Positions 1 to 7,939 of a stretch of DNA of 46,402 nucleotides are shown here, piece by piece. Origin of the DNA: an uncultured Bacteroides sp. (GTDB lineage: Bacteria; Bacteroidota; Bacteroidia; Bacteroidales; Bacteroidaceae); contig NZ_CAJULN010000023.1 in the NCBI RefSeq assembly GCF_910586915.1, positions 1 to 46,402 of the forward strand, given 5' to 3'. A model generated the notes under the pieces. The model made no database searches. It saw nothing but the letters and a program-made list of their open reading frames with translations, and was not told the origin of the DNA. The translations under genes and the position numbers were made by a program. Within the stretch, counting starts at the first letter, position 1; every line of letters starts with the position of its first letter.

Positions 1-29
1 ACCGTCCGATTGGACAGATAAAATATTCA

Positions 30-1097
30 CTAATTTAATTCAACCAACAGGTTTTCTTTTCTATGTTCCAGCGGGTATTTGCGGTATAAGGTAAGTTCGG
101 TAGTCTGACTTCCTTTGTCGATTCTTTGTTTGTCGCCGTTGCTTTTGAGGACAAACGGGGCGGCGACGGGCACGGGCAGTCCGTTTTCGTAGTAGACGGG
201 GAGATATAAGCAGTTGGTTCCCAGTCGGGCGAAGGTGCACGTACCTTTGTGGATGTCGGCTTGTGCCACGGGTTTCCATTGCTGTTCGTTGAATACACAT
301 AAGTAGCCGTAGCGGACGTTGCCGGGAAAATCCTTCTCCGTGACGGTGGCGGTGTTGACGTATTCGTCGGTGACGTCTTTCAGGAAAGCGTCGCGGAAAA
401 ACGGAGGGATGAATTCTCCTTGTTTGGGGGTGATGTCTTTTTGTCGGGAATAAGTTTGCCGATACACTTTGGGGATTTCTCTTTTGAACTCTTCGATGGC
501 TTCCCTGCTGTGGAAACGGGCGTCGATGGGTTGTGCCCAGGCGTGGTTGCCGTCGCAGTTTCCCCAGGCCGGCAGCATATCGAGGGCGGCGGGAATGCCT
601 GCCATCCGATAGAGGAGCAGGTATTCGCAGAAAGTGTCGAATGCGATATCTTTCAGCCAGGGGCAGGTGTCGCTTTGCCGGAAGACGGATTCGATATAGG
701 CAATCAGTTGCTTGGCGGTCAATGTTTCTATGTCCTCCGTCAACGGGGTGTTTTCGCTGAAGAGGTCGACGTGCTGCAAATGTATCTGTTCGGCTATTTT
801 CCATTCCATTCAATCGGCTCGAGTGGAATTTTGTTGCAGTGAGTCGAAGTGCGCGGCTACTTTTGGGTTGGCTAAGGCGGTGTGTCCGGGCATATTTTCT
901 ATCAGAAATCGGGCCGCTTTGTATTTGAGCGAGTCTTCGGGCAAACGGCTGAAGTGGGTTAGCACTTCTTCCAGTTCGGTGTGGTTCTTGCCGGCTTGCT
1001 CCAGTGAGGTTTCCAATGGTGAGGGGCGGCAGGAGTGGAGAAATGAAAAGCCGACAAGGATGCTTAACACCGGTAGGGTGGGGCGGATGTTTCTCAT
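30..1097 (-). pseudogene. Transglutaminase-like lipoprotein, interrupted and internally shortened
   Basis: Two reading segments lie in one frame: 810-1097 (95 codons) and 30-809 (259 codons), separated only by a TGA at 810-812 immediately followed by ATG. The first segment begins with a lipoprotein-like signal (FSFLHSC) and has LKYKAARFLIENMPGH, which I recall from the N-terminus of Bacteroides transglutaminase-domain proteins. The second has FCEYLLLYR, then MAGIPAALDMLPAWGN and HAW, the last resembling the catalytic His region. In relatives as I remember them, a segment carrying the catalytic Cys lies between FCEY...YR and GIP; here the two are adjacent, so the active-site Cys seems lost. 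The C-terminus stops soon after LTLYRKYPLEH, shorter than the relatives I recall. The nonsense codon and frame continuity are seen directly; the family call and deletion are inference. A two-gene reading is possible but less likely. Confidence 0.65.
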
Positions 1098-1140
1098 ACG
1101 GTATTATATTGAACGGTTATTTCCCAAATAAAAGAAAAAA
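1085..1140. repeat. 55-bp leader repeat, copy A
   Basis: This stretch covers the first codons (MRNIR) and the upstream leader of the minus-strand gene starting at 1097. It matches 3193-3247, the equivalent region of the gene starting at 3205, with only a few differences including one single-base gap. The shared part includes the start codon, a run of A/T and the sequence GGTTATTTCCCAAATAAAAG as read on the plus strand. It probably reflects duplication of a leader and signal-peptide start, or a shared control region. Confidence 0.75.
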
Positions 1141-1270
1141 TCGTGATAATTCCAAATGTTTATCGGGAAAAAAACGGGTGTTGCGCTTGCTTATATCGGG
1201 ACTCTGTTGCGTTGCTGAATGTTTGTTGTCCGTAGCCTAATCGGATTCTCTTTTCTTTCTGCTGTTTTTT

Positions 1271-1358
1271 CGTTCCACTATAGTGGAACGAACGGAACAC
1301 TGTAGTTATCCTTGCGTTCCACTATAGTGTTCCGCAAGGGAAACTGTAGTGGAACGCA
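1271..1358. repeat. Four-unit 22-bp array of palindromic sites
   Basis: The 8-mer ACTATAGT or ACTGTAGT starts at 1277, 1299, 1321 and 1343, exactly 22 bp apart, mostly flanked by GTTCC on the left or GGAAC on the right. The first unit is a perfect 20-bp palindrome (CGTTCCACTATAGTGGAACG, 1271-1290). Units 1 and 3 have A, units 2 and 4 have G, so the array is also a 44-bp dimer repeat. It lies between the minus-strand gene ending at 1373 and the start of the broken gene at 1097. It could be an operator array (22 bp is about two helical turns), a transcription terminator cluster or a minisatellite. Confidence 0.8.
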
Positions 1359-1372
1359 ATCAGCATCCCTGA

Positions 1373-1642
1373 TTAATTATCTCTCGACAGGCAATGGTTC
1401 CACATCCGTATCAGAAAATTCATTTTGAATGGCGGTTCTTCTCCTGTGTCTTTAAATACCCATTTGGTATGAGTCAGTTTATTTTCTTTATTGTATAGTA
1501 GAACTAATTTGGAAGGAGGTACATCGCACTGATAAGCATATCCGTTTTCCTGGAATACTTTGGTGGTATCATAATAATAGGTTTGCGCAGAAAGATATGA
1601 TGCACAAAATAAAATGTTAAAAAGAGTCATAATTGTTTTCAT
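1373..1642 (-). CDS. Small secreted protein, DUF5043-like
   Basis: This encodes 89 residues from ATG at 1642; a TTG at 1648 in the same frame would add two residues but overlaps the stop of the upstream gene. The N-terminus (MKTIMTLFNILFCASYLSAQ) is a clear signal peptide with a cleavage-like SAQ. The mature part has TYYYDTTKVFQENGYAYQCD and LYNKENKLT, which I associate with a small Bacteroides secreted family annotated DUF5043. Relatives I recall are about twice as long, and the tail here (EEPPFKMNFLIRMWNHCL) does not look like that family, so it may be truncated by a frameshift. It follows the metallopeptidase-like gene by two bases, suggesting co-transcription. Function is unknown. Confidence 0.55.
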   Translation of the reverse strand: MKTIMTLFNILFCASYLSAQTYYYDTTKVFQENGYAYQCDVPPSKLVLLYNKENKLTHTKWVFKDTGEEPPFKMNFLIRMWNHCLSRDN

Positions 1643-1644
1643 AT

Positions 1645-3205
1645 TCAACAGTCTTTTGTTAGTATTCTTAAATTTGAAAAATTGATTAAACCAGTTCTGG
1701 TCTCATCATATTTATAATTATGATAACCAGGGGTTATTTCAAAAATTGAAACAGTAATTAGAAAGTGAGAATTAAATGCATTTATGTCTGCATTAGAATG
1801 TAGGTGACCTTTTTCATTAATGTATTGTTTTAAATTTTTTATAGTTGCCATTCGTTGGTCGTTTGAATAATATTTTTCCCATTTGTTATTTTTATATTCT
1901 GGAAGTTTTTGTAAATACAAATATTGCGCATAATGAGCTTCAATTTCTTGATTTATTAACGAATTTAAAAATGTCGATTTATTTTCTTGATAGGCTTGAT
2001 AAGTATGCCACATTTCATGAAAAAGTTCATTGCTTTCTGCTGTTAATCTTAATTCAACGGCAGAAGTTCCGTTAAATGTAAATGAAGCATAATTTTTATT
2101 CGTAAATTGTATAATAATAGTTTTTCCTTTAAGCGCATTTTTTAATCCATTATAAAGAGCTTTTTCCATGCAGTCTGCTGTAATTTTATCCAGCATTCTT
2201 TCAATAACTCCCCAGTTTTTGTCTGTCATATTAGAATTGCGAAATATAGCTTTTGCCTTAGGTGCTATCGGTTGAGGAAGCTCGCCTCCTTGATTTCCTC
2301 CTCCACCGCAAACCCACGGTCCTGGACAGTGTTGGCTTACACATAGGTCGCATCTATGATTATCTTCTACACATACGCATGGGTATTGACCACAACTGCT
2401 GCACCGACGTCCGTCGCAGTATGGGCAATTGGGAAACGAAGTGTCGTATTGCTTGTAACAATACGGGCAGGTAGTGTAAACGGGAATCCATCCTATACCA
2501 CCTCCACCGGTGCTTCCGCCTCCTCCGTCGCCCGGTGTTACCGTAAAGTCGCAGTTATTGGGACATCTTCCCAACTTCACATCATAATATTCTCCGCATA
2601 GTAAACAATATGCTTTGTTGCCCGGACAGTCGAAACCCTTCGAATTCTTTATTTCCTACGAATCGATACATTTTCTCCTGCTTCTGACGGGTTCCGTATT
2701 TAGAGAGGTCGGCAAGTGTCGTGATTACATAATAATGTATTTCACCGTTTTCTTTGTCCTGCGTGAACATCAGCAGGTTGTTTGCTAAAAACACTTGCTT
2801 TTTGTTTCCCGACTGTACGTAGGCTGCAAAGTGCATCCCTTTTCCTTGCAGGGGCACTTCGGCATATATTTTTTTCTGTCCTTCCCATAGTCTTGCCGCG
2901 TCCCATCGGGGTACGATGTCGATAGCTCCTTTGGCAGCATTTGTGCTTGCTGCGCAACAGCAGCTTTGAGACGCTTCGTTACCAACCCGCGTATGAGGGT
3001 GGTACGCTAAATTAGAGTGTACTTGCTTGAGAGTGGTGGCATTCTCCTCAAAGCATTGTTTCATTGCTTTCACTGTTTTGTTTTCGAGCTTTGCCGAAAC
3101 GGGCGAATAGTCCGCATTGAGTAGCGGTTCGTCTATACACCTTATATATAATAAGGTGACTGCAACTGTCAAAATGCAGCAAATGTACCAACGGATATTT
3201 CTCAT
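1645..3205 (-). pseudogene. Cys-rich HExxH lipoprotein split by a frameshift
   Basis: Two minus-strand frames join into one protein. The first (2582-3205) has a lipoprotein-like N-terminus (LLYIRC) and runs to FVGNKEFEGF, then ends in an unrelated short tail. The second is open well before its apparent GTG at 2580: read upstream it gives DCPGNKAYCLLCGEYYDV running straight into KLGRCPNNC. Joining EGF to DCPGNK needs a one-base correction at about 2625-2635. The joined protein of about 520 residues would have a signal, an N-terminal domain, several CxxC zinc-ribbon-like knuckles, a Gly-rich linker and a C-terminal domain with HEMWH, a possible gluzincin-type metallopeptidase motif with a later Glu in QEIEAHYAQ. 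The two open frames and the shift are seen; protease activity is inference. Confidence 0.75.
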
Positions 3206-3247
3206 AGGTATTATATTGAAGGGTTATTTCCCAAATAAAAGAAAAAA
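3193..3247. repeat. 55-bp leader repeat, copy B
   Basis: This is the second copy of the leader at 1085-1140, covering the MRNIR start codons and the upstream region of the minus-strand gene starting at 3205. Orientation is the same as copy A. The copies are nearly identical across the start region and diverge further upstream, although AT-rich stretches ending in GGAAAAA remain similar to about 3290. Confidence 0.75.
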
Positions 3248-3331
3248 CTATGAAAAAACAAATATTTTTCAGGAAAAACGGCGATTTGACTTCAGATTTT
3301 AATTTTTCTTTTAAAAATGGTCGGATTTTCT

Positions 3332-3339
3332 TACATTTG
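3332..3339 (+). promoter_or_regulatory. Bacteroides -7 box TACATTTG
   Basis: This matches the Bacteroides -7 consensus TAnnTTTG upstream of the plus-strand O-antigen-ligase-like pseudogene. If used, transcription would start near 3346, which makes the ATG at 3370 a better start than the ATG at 3349. Confidence 0.5.
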
Positions 3340-3369
3340 TGAATAGTAATGCAAAAAAGAACGTTCAAA

Positions 3370-5042
3370 ATGAGAATAGCGGCGAATGTGATACTTGCTT
3401 TGTATCTTCTGTTTCTTCCTTTGCTGGCGATGCTTCTTCCTGATTACGAGGTGATAGCGTGGTCGGTCTTTCTGTTGGTGGGAAGCCTGTGCGCGTTCTT
3501 GTCGGGGTGGGGTGGAAGGTCGGTGCGGTCACGGTTACAGACCTTTTCGTTCTTCTGGCACTCCTTTGGGCGTGTGCTTCGGTTGTTTTTCTGCGGCATG
3601 GCAAGGTGGATGCGCTTTATCCGTATGGCTGGGTAGCCATGTTGTTGCTGTATGGAGTCTGTAGCAGGATGAACCGTGCGGGAATTTTGGGGCTGTATAT
3701 GGCTTTGGTGCTCTCCGGAACGGTGCAGGCAGTGTGGGCGTTGCTTCAAAAGAATGGTTTCTATACGGATGTTGCCGCAGAGTTTGTGGTTACGGGAAGT
3801 TTTGGCAATCCCGGACCGTTGGGCGGATACTTGGCAGTGGCTTTTGCTGCCGCTTTGGGCTGTCTGCGCGAGGTAAACAACCGGGCAAGCAAAGCATGGC
3901 TGCTTACGGTGCTTTTGCCGATAAGCGCGGCGCTTGTGGTTACAGATTCGAGGGCGGCGTGGCTGTCGGCGTTGGCGGCTGCCGTCTTTGCGGCATGGAG
4001 TGTGCTGCCGGATGCGTTGCGTTGTCGGAAATGGTATGTGTGGTTTGCTGTTTCGGCAGTCGTTGCCGGAATACTTTTCGGGTGCTATCATTATAAAAAG
4101 ACGTCGGCCGATGTACGTTTGCTGGTATGGATGGCAGGCGTGGAGATGGTAGCCGATGCACCGTGGTGCGGACATGGAGTGGGCAGCTTTCCGATGCAGT
4201 ATATGGATTACCAGGGAGAGTGGCTGGCGCAGCATCCCGGTTCGCGTTTTCACGCATTGGCCGACAACAATATGCAGGCATTCTGTGAACCTTTGTCTCT
4301 GCTGTGCGAGCAGGGCGTTGTGGGAGGGGTACTTGCGGCAGTACTTGTGACGATGGCTTTGTCAGGTACTCGTTTCAGACATTACTCTCCGGTATTGCTT
4401 GCTCTCGGCATCTTTTCCTGTTTCTCCTATCCTACCGATGTGTTTGCATTGAAAATGCTTTTCCCGATGCTGATAGGCACGCTCTCTTGCCGGCGTGTAC
4501 TTTTCACTTTTACGCCGGACAGGAGGTTGTCGGCAGTCGTTTGTTGTTTGCTTCTGCTATGTTCCGGAGGGGCGGGCAGGGCGGTTGTGTAACGCTATCA
4601 GACTGCTTTCCGGCACTTGACGGAGGGTGTGGAGGTGGGAGAGGGGTGCCCGCTTCCCTATCATCAGAGGTATATGTCGCGTTATGCGAAGTACCTGCTC
4701 GAACGGGGCGAGGAAGAGAAGTTTTGCCGGATAGTAGGTTCCGGCAGTTTTCCGTTTGTCACTTCCGTTGTGTATTGCGACTTGGGGATGGCCTATCAAG
4801 GTTGCGGCGATAAGCGAAAGGCGGAAGAGGTTCTGCTGCGTGCCTACAGGATGGTTCCGCCGAAGATATTGCCCCGTTTCTGCCTGTTCAGGCTTTATCG
4901 CGGATGGGGGCGCGACGCTGAGGCCGAAAGAATGGCCGAAGAGATTCTCTCCTTGAATGTGAAACGGAAAGGCACTGTCTATCTGGAAGCCCGAACGGCG
5001 GCTTCCATGTTTCTGAAAGAAAGGCGGGAAGCTCGTCCGTAG
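3370..5042 (+). pseudogene. O-antigen ligase/Wzy-like membrane protein with TPR tail, broken twice
   Basis: Three pieces make one gene. The first frame from 3370 gives MRIAANVILALYLLFLPLLA and on to VFLLVGSLCAF, hydrophobic and membrane-like. The coding sense then moves to another frame (VTVTDLFVLLALLWACASVV) somewhere in 3500-3545 and continues to 4592. That part has many membrane helices, GSFGNPGPLGGYLA, TDSRAAWL and GHGVGSFPMQYMDYQ, typical of the O-antigen ligase (Wzy_C) family. TAA at 4590-4592 interrupts the frame, which then stays open as RYQTAFRHLTEG and a TPR-like tail (LGMAYQGCGDKRKAEEVLLR, MVPPKILPRF) to 5042. Intact relatives in Bacteroides carry such a TPR tail. Two lesions make function unlikely unless there is recoding or sequence error. 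Confidence 0.75.
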
Positions 5043-5052
5043 GGGGAGATGG

Positions 5053-5229
5053 TTATCTGTTCTTCCTGAGCGACTTGTAGACTGGAATAAACACTAATGC
5101 TGCCGAAAGGATAAGCATTACGATTGTCATTCCGTCTATCCGTTCGGCTGTTGTAAGCACCAAATAGCAAAGCGCCAGCCAAAGCAGGCTGACGCAGACT
5201 ATTTGCGATGGGGATAACGGTCTTTTCAT
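5053..5229 (-). CDS. 58-aa two-helix membrane protein coupled to malic enzyme
   Basis: This small gene starts with ATG at 5227-5229, overlapping the TGA of the malic enzyme gene as ATGA, a layout typical of translational coupling. The product begins MKRPLSPSQIVCVSLLWLAL, has a first hydrophobic helix (VSLLWLALCYLVLTT), a short polar turn (AERIDGM), a second helix (TIVMLILSAALVFIPV) and a basic tail (YKSLRKNR). Both termini are predicted on the same side, probably cytoplasmic by the positive-inside rule. It has no family that I recognise. Its position implies co-expression with malic enzyme, but a functional link is not shown. Confidence 0.7.
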   Translation of the reverse strand: MKRPLSPSQIVCVSLLWLALCYLVLTTAERIDGMTIVMLILSAALVFIPVYKSLRKNR

Positions 5230-7517
5230 TTGCTCTCTTTTTTCTTCTTGTCTACGATGGCGTCAATCACGGCTACGGCGGTGATGTTCACGATGTCGCG
5301 TACAGAACTTTCAAAGTCGGTGAAATGAATCGGCTTGTTCAGTCCCATCTGGATGGGGCCGATAAATTCCGTGTCGGGGTCCATTGCCTGCAACAGTTTG
5401 TATCCTGCGTTGGCAGAGCTCAGGTTCGGGAAAATCAGTGTATTCACATCTTTTCCTTTCAGACGGGTGAACGGATACTTGGCGTCGCGCAGCTCGCGGT
5501 TCATGGCGAAGTTCACTTGCATTTCGCCGTCAATGGCCAGTTCGGGATACTCCTCCTGCATATGGGCCACTGCTTCGTGCACTTTGACGGGGCTTCCCGT
5601 GGTGTCGGCGCCGAAGTTCGAGTAAGACAACATGGCCATTGCCGGAGTGTGGTTGAAGAAACGCACAGTCTTGTCAGACAGTTTGGCGATGTCAATCAGT
5701 GTTTCGGTGTCCGGATGACGGTTAATCAGCGTGTCTGCCAAGAAGTAAGTACCTTTCTTGGAGTTCAGAATGTGCATGGTTCCGAAGTGCTTGTATCCCG
5801 GTTGGATGCCGATTACCTCTTTGGCCACTTTGATGGTGTTGCTGTATCTTGTATAAAGTCCGGTGATAAAGGCGTCGGCGTCTCCCGTCTCCACCATCAT
5901 CATGCCGAAGTAGTTGCGTTCGAACATCTTGTCGTTGGCCTCTTCGTAAGTGAAGCCTTCGCGTGCACGTTTTTCGGCAAGGATGCGGGCGTAGCGTTCG
6001 CGGCGTTCCGATTCGTCGGGGTGGCGGAGGTTGACGATTTCAATGCCTTCGAGGCTGAGATCGAGCTCTTCTGCCAGTTTGCCGATGGCTTCGTCGTTTC
6101 CTAACAGGATGGGGTGGCAGATACCTTCGGCTTTAGCCTCAACGGCGGCTTTCAGCATATTGGGGTGGATGCCTTCGGCAAATACGACGCGTTGCGGGTT
6201 GCGGCGTGCGGTGTCGTAGAGCTGGCGCGTCAGCTTGGATTCATATCCCATGAGTTCGCGCAGGTGCACACAGTAAGCGTCCCAGTCGGTGATTACCGTG
6301 CGGGCCACTCCGCTTTCGATAGCGGCTTTTGCCACGGCACACGAAACTTCGGTGATAAGGCGCGGGTCTACCGGTTTCGGGATGAAGTATTCCGGGCCGA
6401 ACGACAGGTTGTTCACATGATAGGCGGCGTTCACAACATCGGGCACAGGCTGTTTTGCCAAGTTGGCGATGGCGTGTACGGCGGCGATTTTCATTTCTTC
6501 GTTGATGGCTTTGGCGTGAGTGTCCAGTGCACCGCGGAAGATGTAGGGGAAGCCGATGACGTTGTTAATCTGGTTCGGGTAGTCCGAGCGTCCGGTTGCC
6601 ATCAGCACGTCGGGACGTGCTGCCATAGCATTCTCGTAGGAGATTTCCGGTGTCGGGTTTGCCAGTGCGAATACGATAGGCATCGGAGCCATGTTGCGCA
6701 CCATGTCTTGAGTCAGCACGTTGCCTTTCGACAGTCCGAGGAATACGTCTGCACCTTTGATGGCTTCCTCCAATGTGTGTACGTCCGTACGGTCGGTGGC
6801 GAAATATCTTTTCTGTTCGTTCAGGTCGGTACGTGTTTTGCTGATGACGCCTTTGCTGTCCAGCATGACGATGTTTTCGAGGCGTGCCCCCAACGATACA
6901 TATAACTTGGTGCAGGATACGGCGGATGCGCCTGCACCGTTGACAACGATTTTCACTTCTTCGATTTTCTTTCCCGCCACTTGGAGGGCGTTCACCAGTC
7001 CGGCGCTGGAGATGATGGCCGTTCCGTGCTGGTCGTCGTGCATCACCGGGATGTCCAGTTCCTCTTTCAGCCGGCGTTCGATTTCAAAGCATTCGGGCGC
7101 TTTGATGTCTTCGAGGTTGATACCGCCGAAGGTAGGCGCGATGGCTTTCACGGCAGCGATGAATTTCTCCGGGTCTTTCTCGTTCACTTCGATGTCGAAC
7201 ACGTCGATGCCTGCATAGATTTTGAAGAGCAGTCCCTTGCCTTCCATGACGGGCTTGCCGCTCAATGCGCCTATGTCGCCCAATCCGAGCACGGCAGTAC
7301 CGTTGGAGATAACGGCAACGAGGTTGCCTTTGGCAGTGTATTTGTATGCATCCTGCGGGTTCTTTTCTATTTCGAGACAAGGCTCTGCCACACCAGGAGA
7401 GTAGGCAAGTGCCAGGTCTGTTTGTGTACTGTATGGTTTGGTAGGAACTACCTCAATCTTACCGGGTTTGCCCTGCGAGTGGTAGAGCAAGGCGGCTTCT
7501 TTGGTTATTTTAGCCAT
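5226..7517 (-). CDS. maeB: NADP-dependent malic enzyme (MaeB type, malic-Pta fusion)
   Basis: This encodes 763 residues from ATG at 7517 (MAKITKEAALLYHSQGKPGK); the frame is open further upstream but that extension lacks family similarity. It catalyses oxidative decarboxylation of malate to pyruvate and CO2 with NAD(P)H formation in the cytoplasm. Residues about 18-150 form the malic N-terminal domain (YSPGVAEPCLEI, MEGKGLLFKIYAGIDVFDIE), 160-400 the nucleotide-binding domain (MHDDQHGTAI, VVNGAGASAVSC), and about 430-755 a phosphotransacetylase-like domain (RVVFAEG, NTLIFPNLSSANAGYKLLQ), usually regulatory rather than catalytic in this family. Length fits MaeB. It overlaps the downstream 58-aa gene by four bases, and a TACATTTG box lies upstream. 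Confidence 0.96.
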   Translation of the reverse strand: MAKITKEAALLYHSQGKPGKIEVVPTKPYSTQTDLALAYSPGVAEPCLEIEKNPQDAYKYTAKGNLVAVISNGTAVLGLGDIGALSGKPVMEGKGLLFKIYAGIDVFDIEVNEKDPEKFIAAVKAIAPTFGGINLEDIKAPECFEIERRLKEELDIPVMHDDQHGTAIISSAGLVNALQVAGKKIEEVKIVVNGAGASAVSCTKLYVSLGARLENIVMLDSKGVISKTRTDLNEQKRYFATDRTDVHTLEEAIKGADVFLGLSKGNVLTQDMVRNMAPMPIVFALANPTPEISYENAMAARPDVLMATGRSDYPNQINNVIGFPYIFRGALDTHAKAINEEMKIAAVHAIANLAKQPVPDVVNAAYHVNNLSFGPEYFIPKPVDPRLITEVSCAVAKAAIESGVARTVITDWDAYCVHLRELMGYESKLTRQLYDTARRNPQRVVFAEGIHPNMLKAAVEAKAEGICHPILLGNDEAIGKLAEELDLSLEGIEIVNLRHPDESERRERYARILAEKRAREGFTYEEANDKMFERNYFGMMMVETGDADAFITGLYTRYSNTIKVAKEVIGIQPGYKHFGTMHILNSKKGTYFLADTLINRHPDTETLIDIAKLSDKTVRFFNHTPAMAMLSYSNFGADTTGSPVKVHEAVAHMQEEYPELAIDGEMQVNFAMNRELRDAKYPFTRLKGKDVNTLIFPNLSSANAGYKLLQAMDPDTEFIGPIQMGLNKPIHFTDFESSVRDIVNITAVAVIDAIVDKKKKESK

Positions 7518-7559
7518 GATATTTTCAGTTTTGTTTATTAGTAAGTTGTCAAATGACTG

Positions 7560-7567
7560 CAAATGTA
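7560..7567 (-). promoter_or_regulatory. Bacteroides -7 box TACATTTG for maeB
   Basis: On the minus strand this reads TACATTTG, matching TAnnTTTG, and lies 43 bp upstream of the chosen maeB start. That leaves a leader of about 35 bases. No strong -33 box was assigned. Confidence 0.5.
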
Positions 7568-7829
7568 GTAATAAAAGTTTGAAAGTGTAGCGATTTGTGT
7601 GGTGTTTCTGTTGATTTTATAGCAAAATGATTAAATGAAGCAGGATGATATAATGAACATAGAACCTTCGGAAGAGAATTTCGGATACGTTGGAACAGGG
7701 AGAGTAAGTAGAAGAAAGAGGAGAAACATCTGTAAGAGTTGTCTCGATTGAGTACTTGAGTTGGGAAAGTAATGTACAGGAAACCTGCGGAAGATGTATA
7801 ACATTGGTGTGAATGATGTACGATGCTAA

Positions 7830-7922
7830 AACCACAGATTACTCGAATTAGCACGGATTATTTAAGCTGATTATTAAGTGTTCAAATAAGAATCTGTGAA
7901 AATCCGGGTAATCTGTGGTGAA
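7830..7922. repeat. Inverted repeat of the CCACAGATTAC type
   Basis: The left arm at about 7831-7860 (ACCACAGATTACTCGAATTA onward) pairs with the right arm at about 7891-7920 (ending GTAATCTGTGGTG) with several mismatches. The arms are about 30 bp and the loop about 30 bp. It lies downstream of the minus-strand metY stop side and upstream of maeB in a 372-bp non-coding stretch; the rest of that stretch (7568-7829) shows no gene that I can support. The sequence type resembles the longer inverted repeat at 20549-20890, which suggests a recurrent intergenic element. Confidence 0.7.
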
Positions 7923-7939
7923 AATCGGTTATTGTGTCC

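Noticed and set aside
1271..1358. CRISPR-like array at the 22-bp palindromes
   Set aside because: Units of 22 bp with 8-bp cores leave no spacer of useful size, and the intervening bases are themselves related.
5208..7541. Long plus-strand open frames opposite maeB
   Set aside because: They are shadows of the malic enzyme gene; the minus-strand product matches its family along its full length.
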